Shown piece after piece: positions 24,391-34,354 of a DNA stretch of 64,000 bases (position 1 is its first letter; the number at the start of each line of letters is the position of its first letter). The notes under the pieces were generated by a model. The model did no database searches. It saw only the letters and a list, made by a program, of their open reading frames with translations, and was not told where the DNA came from. The translations under genes were made by a program, and so were the position numbers. This stretch comes from Rhypophila decipiens (Eukaryota; Ascomycota; Sordariomycetes; Sordariales; Naviculisporaceae): NCBI GenBank assembly GCA_033297075.1, contig MU858117.1, positions 1 to 64,000 of the forward strand, given 5' to 3'.

Positions 24391-24936
24391 ATGAAGCTAG
24401 TCAGGTACGTGGACCCGGATACTGTTGTTTCTTTTGCATGTTGCGTTAATCCCACCGCCTCTTCTGATTCGTTTCTCGAATCGTTCGGTCTTGTCGCATT
24501 TTCTGGTTGCGCGCCGCGTCTTGCTCGCTGAGGATGAATCAACTGACTTTTCCCCCCCGCTCACAGATTCTTGATGAAGATCTCCAACGAGACGGTTACA
24601 ATCGAGCTCAAAAATGGCACAATTATACACGGCACAGTGACATCGGTCGCGCCAACGATGAACACGGCTTTACGCAACGTCAAAATGACCCTAAAGGGTC
24701 AAGACACCCTCTCCCTGGACACCATGAATATTAGAGGCTCAACAATCCGCCTCATCATTCTCCCCGACTCGATCCCACTGGATTCACTCCTCGTCGACGA
24801 TGCACCTAAACCGAAGAACAAGGCTCGGAAGGAACAGGCCGATCGCGGTGGAGGTGTCCGTGGCCGTGGCGGACCCCGCGGCGGACGGGGTCGCGGTGGT
24901 CCACGTGGTGGAGGACGCGGTAGAGGACGCGGTTAA
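24391..24936 (+). CDS. SMD1: Small nuclear ribonucleoprotein Sm D1
   Basis: Two exons, 24391-24404 and 24567-24936, encode 127 residues. The 14-base first exon encodes MKLVR up to its last codon, and the 162-bp intron is longer than most here. Joined, the start reads [19 protein letters not shown], nearly identical to SmD1 across eukaryotes. Sm motif 1 includes [16 protein letters not shown] and [11 protein letters not shown]; Sm motif 2 is [14 protein letters not shown]. The C-terminus is an RG/GGRG-rich tail, the usual site of symmetric arginine dimethylation. SmD1 is part of the heptameric Sm ring on U1, U2, U4 and U5 snRNAs and is needed for pre-mRNA splicing. A long, early intron in a splicing-factor gene could allow autoregulation, but nothing in the sequence proves it. 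Confidence 0.95.
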
Positions 24937-25862
24937 TTTTGAGGAGGATTGGTCCACGAATCGAGCTCCTACGAAACGAAAATTTCCTGTTAGTACTGGC
25001 GCTGGACAAGAACGAGCTCGAGGTTCCGGGCCGGAAAAGAGACTTCACTTCGACTCCTGGTATCAGAAGGGTTTCTATGCACATGAAGTGCTGGGTGGTT
25101 AAAGGGGCCAGCAATAGCAGCACCAGTATTTGTTTGGTATGACGACAGATCTTCCAGAAGAGAGTACCACATTTACGAACCATTTTCCTCGACTTGCAGA
25201 TAACCCGACCGAGAGCATACAGAACCACCTTTGCAACTTACCCGACGAGAGCTCCCACCAACGATGTTTTCTTTCTATTTTGCTCTTTCTTGCACGGCCG
25301 GTCTATAACCAGGACCCTGCTTGATGAGGGTCAAGAGATGGTGGCCGCATTGGGGGTCTGGACGGATTTAGAAGCGCACTGCAGAGGAAAGGACTGGCTC
25401 AACAGTGGAGGATCGGTCGACGCAACGTGAATAATCTCGTTTGCTGACGGAAAGAAGGTCTGGCGGCGTTCAGGAAAACAGGACAAGGCGTCCAGGTTAT
25501 GTCTAAAAGGGTGTATATCAAACCCCGAACTTTTCTTCTTTCTTTTTCTTTCGGGTGCATATGCTTGCCTAATAGAATACCCAGTCCCTGCTTGCCTGGT
25601 TTCACTGCGCCATGAAATTACGCATGTGTGTGTGTTCATGCTTGATCCTCGAAGAGGCAAGGTCTTTTGGAGGCCAGCGCAAACAACTAGTTGACAGCAG
25701 CTTCCTCCTGCTATCTCACGTTTCTGCTATAATGCGGTCGACTAAACACTCCATCACTTGTTCCTTTCAAGCCCATAGCAGCTGGATGATAAATATTTGG
25801 CAGAACCTTTAAAGCGAAAACCAACGATTAAATCACACCTTCGTCCTCGGTCGTTGTCCCAA
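24937..25862. other. Convergent intergenic region, SMD1 and MTQ2 3' ends
   Basis: No gene recognised. Open frames on both strands (for example 25331-25660, minus) lack motifs. An alternative plus-strand frame across the SMD1 tail and beyond is a shadow of the RG-repeat region. Confidence 0.55.
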
Positions 25863-26711
25863 TCAAGCAGAAAAATCCCTCCATATCCTAACAATCTGCA
25901 ACTTTTCCCAACCAGCCTGCTTCCCACTAAACCCGACAGTCTCTGCTTTCCACGAATAACGATCTACTGATAACGACGACGATAAAGGGGGACATTCCCA
26001 CGCTCTAATCCTTTCTTTAACCTCGTCGGGTTTATTCTGCGCACAGAGCAGTATATACGCCACCCCTCTGTCCGAAAGGACGGTCGGCAGAGAGTCGAGT
26101 AGCTTGTTGGTGGTTTCCATGCCGTCCTTTCCGCCTGCGTAGGATAATTCCAGCAAGTGGGAGTCTTGTGCGAAGGTGGTGTTCTCACCTTTACTCTTGG
26201 TAGTGGTGGTGGTGGTGGTTGTTGTTGTGGGGGAAGGAGGAGAGGGTAATTCTTCCGTGGGGACATAAGGCGGGTTAAAGACTAACACGTCGACTTGGTT
26301 TTTCCTTAGCGGGGTTGTGAGGTCCCCTTGGAGGGGGGTTAGGAACGTCCCTGTCCCTGTTCCTCCTGCTGATTGAGATTCTGGCTGTTGTTGCTGTGAG
26401 GAGTCGGCGATTGCGCGGGAGACGGTCTGGAGAGTTGATGTGCAGGCATAACGGTTCACGTCGATGGCCAGGGTTAGGAGGTTGGATGTGCCCAGGATTG
26501 TGTGGGCGTTGGCTGTTAGAAATGCGATCACCACCCCTGAGCCTGGGCCTACCTCGAGGATTAACGGGGCTGGTTGTTGATTGCCGAATCGAGAGGTTAG
26601 GAAGGACGTCTCGGACGGGGAGGAGAGGGTGTCCAGGAGGAGGAACGAGTCCTCGGCTGGTTCGTAGACCCGTTGGTAAGGGACGTGGGAGGTGTCTGGT
26701 GTGGGTAGCAT
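25863..26711 (-). CDS. MTQ2: eRF1 N5-glutamine methyltransferase catalytic subunit
   Basis: A single exon of 282 residues from the ATG at 26711. The protein is a class I methyltransferase of the HemK2/Mtq2 group. It starts with the family-typical TSHVPYQRVYEPAEDSFLLL, has the SAM-binding loop EVGPGSG at residues 53-59, the acidic end of strand 2 in AIDVNRYA, and the diagnostic catalytic motif NPPYVPT at 146-152. With Trm112 it methylates the GGQ glutamine of release factor eRF1 in the cytosol. Odd points: a run of ten threonines (residues 162-171, encoded by ACA/ACC triplets) follows NPPYVPTEE, and a QQQQ-containing loop lies at about 105-120. Both are probably surface insertions from triplet expansion. 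An in-frame ATG at 26852 would add 47 residues. I prefer 26711 because family similarity begins there. Confidence 0.92.
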   Translation of the reverse strand: MLPTPDTSHVPYQRVYEPAEDSFLLLDTLSSPSETSFLTSRFGNQQPAPLILEVGPGSGVVIAFLTANAHTILGTSNLLTLAIDVNRYACTSTLQTVSRAIADSSQQQQPESQSAGGTGTGTFLTPLQGDLTTPLRKNQVDVLVFNPPYVPTEELPSPPSPTTTTTTTTTTKSKGENTTFAQDSHLLELSYAGGKDGMETTNKLLDSLPTVLSDRGVAYILLCAQNKPDEVKERIRAWECPPLSSSLSVDRYSWKAETVGFSGKQAGWEKLQIVRIWRDFSA

Positions 26712-27477
26712 CTTGGATGTGTGCGTGTGTTCAGGGATATGGTTGAATGTTGAGTGTTTGTTTATGGCGTCTGAGAGAATGGGGACGATGGCTTCACTTT
26801 TGTGCCATTTTGGGAATTGAACAGGAATGAGTTTGACTCTCATTTTGTGCATGAAAATCTTGTGTGGGGCACGTGACCTGACATTGTATATATGAACTCT
26901 TGTTCAGAGGAACATGGGCTACAAGCTGCAGTTTGGGCAATCATTCTGAAACTATTCTTCTTCGATTCGTTCGTGATCAAATCATGTAGCACCTGATTCT
27001 AGCCAGGTCCCCTTGAGCAGATGGTGTATGCAGGGCTTAATGTCTTCTCAGGTACTATGGATTCCCGTAAGCAGTGCCCAGAATGGAGTAAACGTGTGTA
27101 AACGTGTGTAATGTAGTATTTATTCACAGCTGTTCAATAAACAGAAATAAAGTCATGGTATCTGTCGCGAGTATCATCACTAACAAGGCTTGCTGTGCGA
27201 TGAAAACAAAACCGAAAGCTCTTGTGAAGGTGTTGAGGTGAGACCAGCAATCATCATAAGCCCTCATCTGCATTCAGTCACGCATTCGGTGTAAAATAGA
27301 TAACGAGAAACCAGGACAACTTTCGCATACCCATCTAGAAAACCGGCACTCAACGGTTTATTCTAGATCCAAACGCCTCGCTCAAAGAAAACCCCAACAA
27401 ATCAGAAAAAGCGAAAATGACAGTGACAATCGTGGAATTCCAACCGTCTCTACAAACCTGCCCACCCAAGGTCCGCA
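26712..27477. other. Intergenic region upstream of MTQ2
   Basis: Contains the MTQ2 promoter, including CACGTG at 26870-26875, and the 3' UTR of the YVC1-like gene. A perfect tandem pair of AACGTGTGTA lies near 27091-27110. No other gene is seen. Confidence 0.6.
26870..26875. promoter_or_regulatory. CACGTG E-box upstream of MTQ2
   Basis: CACGTG in the context GGCACGTGACC, 159 bp upstream of the favoured MTQ2 ATG and only 18 bp upstream of the alternative ATG at 26852. If it is a true upstream element, transcripts probably start downstream of it. Role inferred from position only. Confidence 0.45.
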
Positions 27478-30105
27478 TCAGTCCCGATCCGTCTCGTCGA
27501 CAGGCGTGCAATCTAGATCCCTCAGCGTACCAGAACGATCCGCCGCCGGATCAGCCTCAACAGACTCGTTATCATCCCCAATACAAGCAACAAGCCTCTC
27601 CAGCATCGACTCGATTCTCTGGGTACTTTCCTCGAGAGCGTCCAATCTGGCCGTGATATCGGTCATCTCGTCACTCTCACTCAGTACCCCCTGAAGTTCC
27701 GCCCTCAATCCGGGAAACGGCGCAATACTATCCCGACGATTCAGTTTCTTCGACCCGGTCCCGCCGTTCTTGGACTGCTGATGTGGCACCGGATCCAGAA
27801 TTTGCAAACCTTGATGTGTGCGAGGTGCACCCCCGTCCAGGTCATTGCTATCCACTGCTCCCAGATTCGGCCGTCCGTTACCCTCAGCTGTGTTGCTCCT
27901 TGTATACTGTCGTCGAATAAGATGCCTGGTGAGGGAGTCATCCGTAGCAATTTCTTGGACGACCGAGTCGGGCGGATCCAGCTCAAATACCGTGGCGATG
28001 TCGCGGTGGGCGCTGAGACGGAGCCGATCCCAGAACCACCAACGGGTTTTGGGCGGCCGAGGGTCGATGGACAGGGTTGGTGTCAGGGTGCTGTTAGGCT
28101 TGGGACGCCAAAGGGCTCGACGCTCGGCGACGGCAATAACGAGCAAGATGGGCAGATTCAGAGCCCGGACGCTAAAGACATGGATCTTATGGAACCACCG
28201 AGGCGAGACAAACCACTTGAGAGGCGCGAGGAAGAGGATGGCAAGAATATTGAAAGGCGGTTGATAAGCAAAGATGGCGTCGGCCTTTACTCCTTCGAGT
28301 GTTAAGACGGCATGACGGAACTGAATCTCAGCTGTCGAGGTAGAGACGATCGTGCTGAACGTGCTAGACAGCATGGAGACGAGGATGGTGAGGAAGAGGG
28401 TATTGCCGAGAAAGGCAAAGGCTATCATGAGAGCTGGCCCAAGAATTTCGTGAAATTCGACCTTCTCGGGTGTTAGTGAGTTGAAAAAAGAGCAAAGTCC
28501 GGATAATGACTGACCGAATGCTGGATACCAGAACCATCCAATCCGAACCAGATGTATATCATCCATTTACTTATGGTTCTGTTTTTGGGTGTCAGCATAT
28601 ATCGTGTTTGTAGTTTCCGGAAAGAGGTGTACTTACACTGCATTGAAGACTCCATTGCCAACCCATACGAGTGACAACAAGAATCCAAAAAAGCACCAAG
28701 CAGCCAAGGCACTCAGCAACGCAAAGTCAGACATCATTGATCTGAGCGACAGAAACAAGAGATTGTCCGAAAGAAGGTTGAATGCAAGACGAGGGATAAG
28801 CACCGGGGCACCCATCGCCAAAACATCAATGGCCTGTTGGCCAGGCTCAAAGGTATCGGTCCTCCAGCCATATATACGAAGAATGAGGAATATCCAGTAT
28901 ATAACGGCAAAGGTTACGTCGAGGAACGACCAGAGATTTTGCGTGTATACGTGCCTGGGACGAGCTGGTCAGTTCTGCTACACCTGATCGTGACTAAGGG
29001 GTCCGCATAAAGACATACCAGCCATGTTCCATAATAGTCGCAAACTGATCCAACACCCAACCGAAAGCATAGACTGTGAAGCAAAGCTCCAACCAAGTCA
29101 CTCGGGTAGGATCTCTCTCGGCCATGAAGCTAACATAGAGCCCTAATAGGATGGCAAACTGGATGATCTCCAGGATGTTTCTGTTCCTTGGGACGATCAA
29201 TCGATACTGATTGAGGAGAGGTGCTTCCCTTGGGTCATAGAGTGCGATTGGTTTGAGTTTGTACCGGTCGGGTATCAAGTCGAGGAAGGTCGAAGGGGTA
29301 TAGATGATGCGTCCATCATAGATGGCGTCTACCCTATACAAGGCAAATAATGATTTAGTGGTCTGATCAGTTTAACGCCTCGGAAATACAGGGAAGACCT
29401 ACACTTTTTGGCAAGATGTCGAGCTCAGAAAGAGCTTACTCTCGCTAAGAATGGCGACCTCCAGTGCTGGAAGGGTGTGATGCCTATCCGCGAGCTGGCG
29501 GCGAATCTCCTCGGGTGCATTCTGAAAGGGCTCGAATCCAGCAATGAGAATATGGGCAAGAACTAAAAGACCATCGGGCCCCTCATTGTCTTCATTAAAG
29601 CGTCTGAGGATGCGGGTGGCGATGAGTTCACAAAGCGTGGCTCGGCTGAAATTTACGTTTTGGCGGTTGTTAAGGTGGGCCTGATCTTCCAAGAACTTTA
29701 CTCGATTCACAAGCAGGCAGTAGACTGCATGAGGACATTAGCAACTCGTGAAACCTTGCAATCAGAAGTTGATGGTCCGTTGTTTTGCAACCTACCAATG
29801 GAGATGTCGTCCTGCTCATAGAGCTTGTCGACCAGAGGGCGGACAACCGATATATTGATACGGACATCTCTCAACTGATCCAGACTGAGATAATCTTCGA
29901 CAACAGATATTATATCGCGCCGGATGCGGTGTATATTTGTGTACACAGGCAGGTGCGAGTGGCTGGCTGTGTAGCAACTAAACACCTCTTGATCGAGCTC
30001 ATGACTAAAAGTAGCCCGATGTTGTAAGAGGGGCCGTCGTTCTGGTGGTTCTTCAATACGAAGTGACCGCCCCCGGCTAGAACGCGTGCCAGGGCGATCA
30101 CCCAT
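27478..30105 (-). CDS. YVC1: Vacuolar TRP-type calcium channel, YVC1-like
   Basis: Six exons, 30105-29796, 29724-29403, 29333-29019, 28954-28637, 28578-28515 and 28461-27478, encode 770 residues. Introns are 71, 69, 64, 58 and 53 bp, all GT-AG and in phase. The N-terminal cytosolic part has HRIRRDIISVVEDYLSLDQL and RPLVDKLYEQ. Membrane segments follow: ILEIIQFAILLGLYVSFM, LCFTVYAFGWVLDQF, FLDVTFAVIYWIFLILRIY, the DFALLSALAAWCFFGFLLSL region, a pore loop near YIWFGLDGSG, and GPALMIAFAFLGNTLFLTIL. This order and FGPALMI-type ending match yeast Yvc1, a vacuolar channel that releases calcium in response to osmotic and mechanical stress. The cytosolic tail, about 250 residues, contains a probable coiled coil near MTDITARLDALEESTQRI and an acidic end. 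The 64-base fifth exon carries the pore loop; without it the channel would be lost. Confidence 0.92.
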
Positions 30106-31341
30106 TCCCGAGGTTATCGATGGGAGCCGATTAGGTTATGCCACTCCGAAGCCGTGGCTGTCGTGATGATGCGTGGGCTGAGGGTTTTATTCCGTTTACT
30201 CAGCAATGAGGTATGCTTCCAGCAGGAGAGCGAATCAACGGACCAAGACCAAGAACTCTAAAATGCCAAAGAGGGTCCAAAGGCAAAACCTAAAATCTTA
30301 GATGATGATGAGACGGGGCACGGTGGAGAATGTTAATATAGTGACTGGTTTCATAACAGAGATATCATTGTTGTCGCGGGTGTGAAGATGTTGCTGGGAT
30401 TGGAGGCGATATATTTCAAGCACCCGGTTCCTTTGAGTGACACAAGGGTGAGGTTCGAAGGACGGAATCGCAGCTCGCCAGTACCTATGTCATGTACAGC
30501 ATGGATGCTGGCCTATCAGGAACCGGAATTGAGGCACCCTTTCGGCTGGAACGTAGTGCAGGAGCCCCCGCTTCACCGCGCTGCACCAATGCCAAGCATC
30601 CCACGTCGTCGCTAAAACAGCGCAGGTTCTCGATCCCAAGCTTCCAACCACAAGGAGCAGGCCTTATCTGCCAGAGAGTCGATGGGGCTGCTTTGCTGAG
30701 GTCTTTCAGATAAGACTCTTGACACTTTACACTACTTCACGGAGAGCGAGTTGAAAATCGAGCTAATTAGCTGAGAGTCATTCCCATTGGGAAGTATTAG
30801 CGGAAGACCTGACAGAAGCAAACTAATGACGTGCGAAACCGATCGAGATTGTGTCTGATGGCATCCTGAGCTAGCTTGACCATGTTTCAGGGCCACAATT
30901 TGCTCATTCTTTAGACAATGAAATCCCCTGCAGGGTTCCTATTTCGGGTTATGCGATGTTCGCTCGTTCGCAGGCATCTAAAGTCGAGATGGAAATAGTC
31001 ACTTCACGAACAGTGACATCACAAAGTCTACTCGATGAGCATGACCCGGTCAACCCTGCAGCTGCCAAACAAAGCAACTTGCTGTTTTATTAGGCTCTTT
31101 CCTTAGCCTCCTGTCCTTCAATTAAACCTCTTCGAGGAAGCTTGCGCCCCCTTAGGTTGCGTAGTGGCATGCGAGAGAATGATCGATTCAAGCCTGCTAT
31201 TTCAAAAGTAACCGAAGTGGAAAACGGGTCACACGGTGAAAAGTAAAAAGAATCAATAAAAAATTTGGATTGGCTAGTTCACAGAGTGTATGGACAGTGG
31301 TACAGCAAGGAAATTTTTGTTGGCAGGTCTAACGTGTGCGT
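30106..31341. other. Intergenic region between YVC1-like gene and ATP4
   Basis: Contains the promoter of the YVC1-like gene and the ATP4 3' UTR. No convincing gene; the open frames near 30382-30713 overlap and lack motifs. Confidence 0.55.
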
Positions 31342-32272
31342 TTATTGAGCCTTGGAGGAGACGATTCCTGCAATATTCGATTAGTTCCTGCTTCTCACGT
31401 TACATGGGGGAAAAGACGGTAACTCACTCTCAACCTCAGCAACGCTCTGTTGAAGAATTTGCTGCAGGGTCTTGGGGTTCTCCAACTCCTTCTGAACCTT
31501 GGTAATAATGCTCTGAGCAAGCTCCTTCTGCTGGCGCTGCTTGACCTGGCTCTCATACCGCACCCACGAGTCGAGAACAGACTTGGCCTCGGCGGCCAGA
31601 GCAGTCTTCTGCTCAAGCACGTAGGCCTCGGCCTCGAGCTTGGCGGTTTCCTGAAGCGGGCCTGTCAGCTCCAACATCCTATACTGAACTCGCCAGTTCG
31701 TCCCTCATCTTACCTTGGAGACCTCGAAGAGGGTCTTGGTGATGTCAATGACGCCGGACATCTGTTGGACATCCTCGATGCGGTTCTTGACGGCCTGGGT
31801 GTGATCCGCGCGAGCCGAGTTCAAGATGTTCTTGATCTTCTCGTTCTGGCCATCCGCCCACTCCTTGTACAAAGGACCACCGAACTTGATCAGAGAACCC
31901 CAAACACTGAGAAGGCAGAAAGCGACGACAGTCTCCTCGTTGAAAACATAGTACTCGTTGCTGAGGGCGTAGATGGAAAGACCGGCAGCGGAGGAAAGAA
32001 TGGCCGACTTGGAGATCAAGCTGTTGCCGGGAAGGGCATCGAGGATCGATTGGGCCTTGGTCTTGGGATCCGCGGCGGGGACGTTGGACGAGTAGCGGTT
32101 GCTGGCGACGGAGCTCAGGGCGGGCAGAGCTCGCGCGGAGAGGGCCGGTCGCAGACGGGCAGCTCCCCCTGTCGAGCTGGTGTCAGCAATTGAAAATGCA
32201 ATTGGGAATTATCATAACGCGCTGCAGTGAATTCTACTTACCAACAGCGTATTTGGCCAAGCGGGACGCCAT
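31342..32272 (-). CDS. ATP4: Mitochondrial F1Fo ATP synthase subunit 4 (subunit b)
   Basis: Four exons, 32272-32242, 32168-31714, 31650-31428 and 31367-31342, with introns of 73, 63 and 60 bp, encode 244 residues, the usual family length. The start MASRLAKYAVGGAARLRPAL is basic and Ser/Ala-rich, a mitochondrial targeting sequence, with cleavage likely before residue 35-40. The mature part contains PKTKAQSILDALPGNSL, two membrane segments (about SAILSSAAGLSIYAL and ETVVAFCLLSVWGSLI), then a long charged helix with KEWADGQNEKIKNIL and KVQKELENPKTLQQIL. Subunit b forms the peripheral stalk that holds F1 against the rotating ring in the inner membrane. The last exon supplies only IVSSKAQ. The gene is divergent from NOC4 with 340 bp between the two ATGs. 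Confidence 0.95.
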
Positions 32273-32612
32273 TGTGTGATGAGACGATGGACTCGGGTGG
32301 GTATGTTGACGTTGCTTGCTGAGCTTCGAGAACGAATTGAGGTTTTAACGAAATGGCTTCTCCCGGCTCTTTGCCGCGAACAGGTCACGTGCTGGAGAGG
32401 TACCTTGTGCAGTGGGTGATGTGGGTCCACAGCTGAGCTTCCAGGATTTGGATTTCGGGCCAAGGAGCTGCCACGAATGACCGATAAGATAACAAAAGTC
32501 GGCCCCACCTTAATTTTTACATCCCAGGTTCAGTTCATTGCGCAAGACAGAACTAGACTGCAGGCAGACCAGGGAAAGCTTACGACAAATTCCACCACGA
32601 TCAACAGTCAAG
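32273..32612. promoter_or_regulatory. Bidirectional promoter ATP4 / NOC4
   Basis: The two divergent ATGs are only 340 bp apart, so both 5' leaders and both core promoters must fit here. A CACGTG box at 32386-32391 lies 114 bp from the ATP4 ATG and 222 bp from the NOC4 ATG. No TATA box is obvious. Shared control of an energy gene and a ribosome-assembly gene is plausible. Confidence 0.7.
32386..32391. promoter_or_regulatory. CACGTG E-box in the ATP4/NOC4 promoter
   Basis: CACGTG in the context GGTCACGTGCTGG, the only such box in the shared interval. It is a candidate site for a bHLH factor of the Cbf1 type. Inferred from sequence and position. Confidence 0.5.
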
Positions 32613-34354
32613 ATGCCAGGAACTACAGTCGACGCAGGCAAGAGGAAACGGCAGGAGAATGGTGAACAAACAAAGAAGAGAAGGAAGTCGGGCGGCGCAG
32701 ACGAGAGCGAGCAATTGCAACAAATACCAACCCTAGAAGCCGAGATCCTCGAGTCCAGGAAAAATTACAACAACATCGCGACGCTCATACAATATGTCGA
32801 GAACTGGAGCGAAGATCCAAAAACTGCTCGAGCTGCGGCAGAGTCTTTGTGTCGAGTGTTCATCCAGCTTCTCGCCCTGGGCAAACTGGTGAAGAAGAAG
32901 GAGCTCTCAGAAAAGGATGCGACACTGGTCTCGTGGCTTCGAGGGTGGCTTTCGGATTATGAGGCCGCCCTCGTATCTATGCTTGAGACCAAGCGCCTTG
33001 GGTCAAAGGCTTTGATACTAGCCATGTCACTCGTGAAGGCTGAGGCGCTGCACTTGAAGGGTGGAAACGGCATTTCTTTCCCTGAAGCATTTTTTCAGGA
33101 CATTATTGGCGCTCTTTTCGTGACGCCCATTGCGCAATTACGAGAAGAGTTCTCAGAAAGTTTCTTTACCGAATTCGATGATATCCGCTTTCACACACTT
33201 CATGCTACAAGGTAGGTGCCTATCGCTACACCGTCCCTTCTCCCCTGTTAAGTGTTTGCTAACAGAATGACAGCGTCTTTCTGGCTAACGAGACCGTATC
33301 CGAGGATGTGCGCAATAATGTTCTTGAGCTGCTGCTCAGTGTTGAGGATGTGCCAGATTCCAATGAGGACCTCGAGGACTTTTTTATCGCGACCCCGACC
33401 AAAAAGAAGGACGATCTCCTATCACTCTCCAAGCACAAGAAGCAAGCAGAGGAGGCATGGCTTGCTTTCATGCGGCAAGGCCTATCTAAGGATCAGAGGA
33501 AAAAGGTCCTAGAAGTGATGGAATCGTCGATCGCTCCGTGGTTTACCAGGCCCGAGCAGCTTATGGACTTCTTGACGGACTGCTACAACTCTGGCGGATC
33601 CACGTCGCTCCTCGCGCTATCTGGTGTCTATTATCTGGAACGGGAGCGCAATCTCAAGTACCCAGACTTCTACAAGAAGCTTTACTCCCTCCTAGACGCC
33701 GATATGCTTCACTCGAAGCATCGCTCTAGGTTCTTCCGTCTTCTTGACACCTTCCTGGGGTCTTCCCATCTTCCTGCTGTGCTTGTTGCCAGTTTTATGA
33801 AGCGTCTGGCTCGCCTAGCGCTCAACGCCCCACCGAGCGCAATTGTCGCCATCGTACCATGGTTTTATAACATCTTCAAGAAGCACCCTACCACCACGTT
33901 CATGATGCATCGGGTTCCGCGGACGAAAGAGGAAAAAGACCTAATTGAGAGCGAAGGCGTCGACGATCCCTTTTTACCAGACGAAGAAGACCCGATGGAA
34001 ACCCGCGCCCTCGATAGCTGCATATGGGAGATTGTTCAGCTGCAGTCGCACTACCATCCCAACGTTGCTACCATTGCGAAGATCGTCTCAGAGCAGTTCA
34101 CCAAGCAGGCCTATAATATTGAGGATTTCTTGGATCATTCCTACGGAAGTGTAAGTACTGCGAGCACGACTTTACAATTTGTTGGAGAAGACTGACCGAT
34201 TTTGCCGCAGCTTCTCGACGCCGAAATGACGAAAACGGTCAAAAAGGCACCCGTAGTAGAGTATGTCATTCCGAAGCGGATCTTTACCAAGGCAGAGGCC
34301 GGGACCGAGGAAAAGGACTCCCTCCTGGTCAACTTATGGGACTTTAGCTCTTGA
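32613..34354 (+). CDS. NOC4: Ribosome biogenesis protein NOC4 (CBF/Mak21 family)
   Basis: Three exons, 32613-33211, 33274-34150 and 34211-34354, with introns of 62 and 60 bp, encode 539 residues. The N-terminus has a basic nuclear signal (KRKRQ, KKRRKS) and then helical repeats. The CBF/Mak21 region spans about residues 290-440, with LSGVYYLERERNLKYPDFYKKLYSLLD, HSKHRSRFFRLLDTFL and LPAVLVASFMKRLARLAL segments. It continues with IVPWFYNIFKKHPTTTFMMHR and ends in VNLWDFSS. In yeast, Noc4 pairs with Nop14 in the small-subunit processome and is needed for 40S maturation and export. The ATG at 32613 (CAAGATGCC) is the first one in frame. The final intron follows HSYGS, and the last exon gives LLDAEMTKTVKKAPVVEYV. 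Confidence 0.93.

Noticed and set aside
24806..25228. 140-codon minus-strand frame opposite the SMD1 tail
   Set aside because: Mostly the complement of the RG-repeat codons; Sm D1 on plus is certain.
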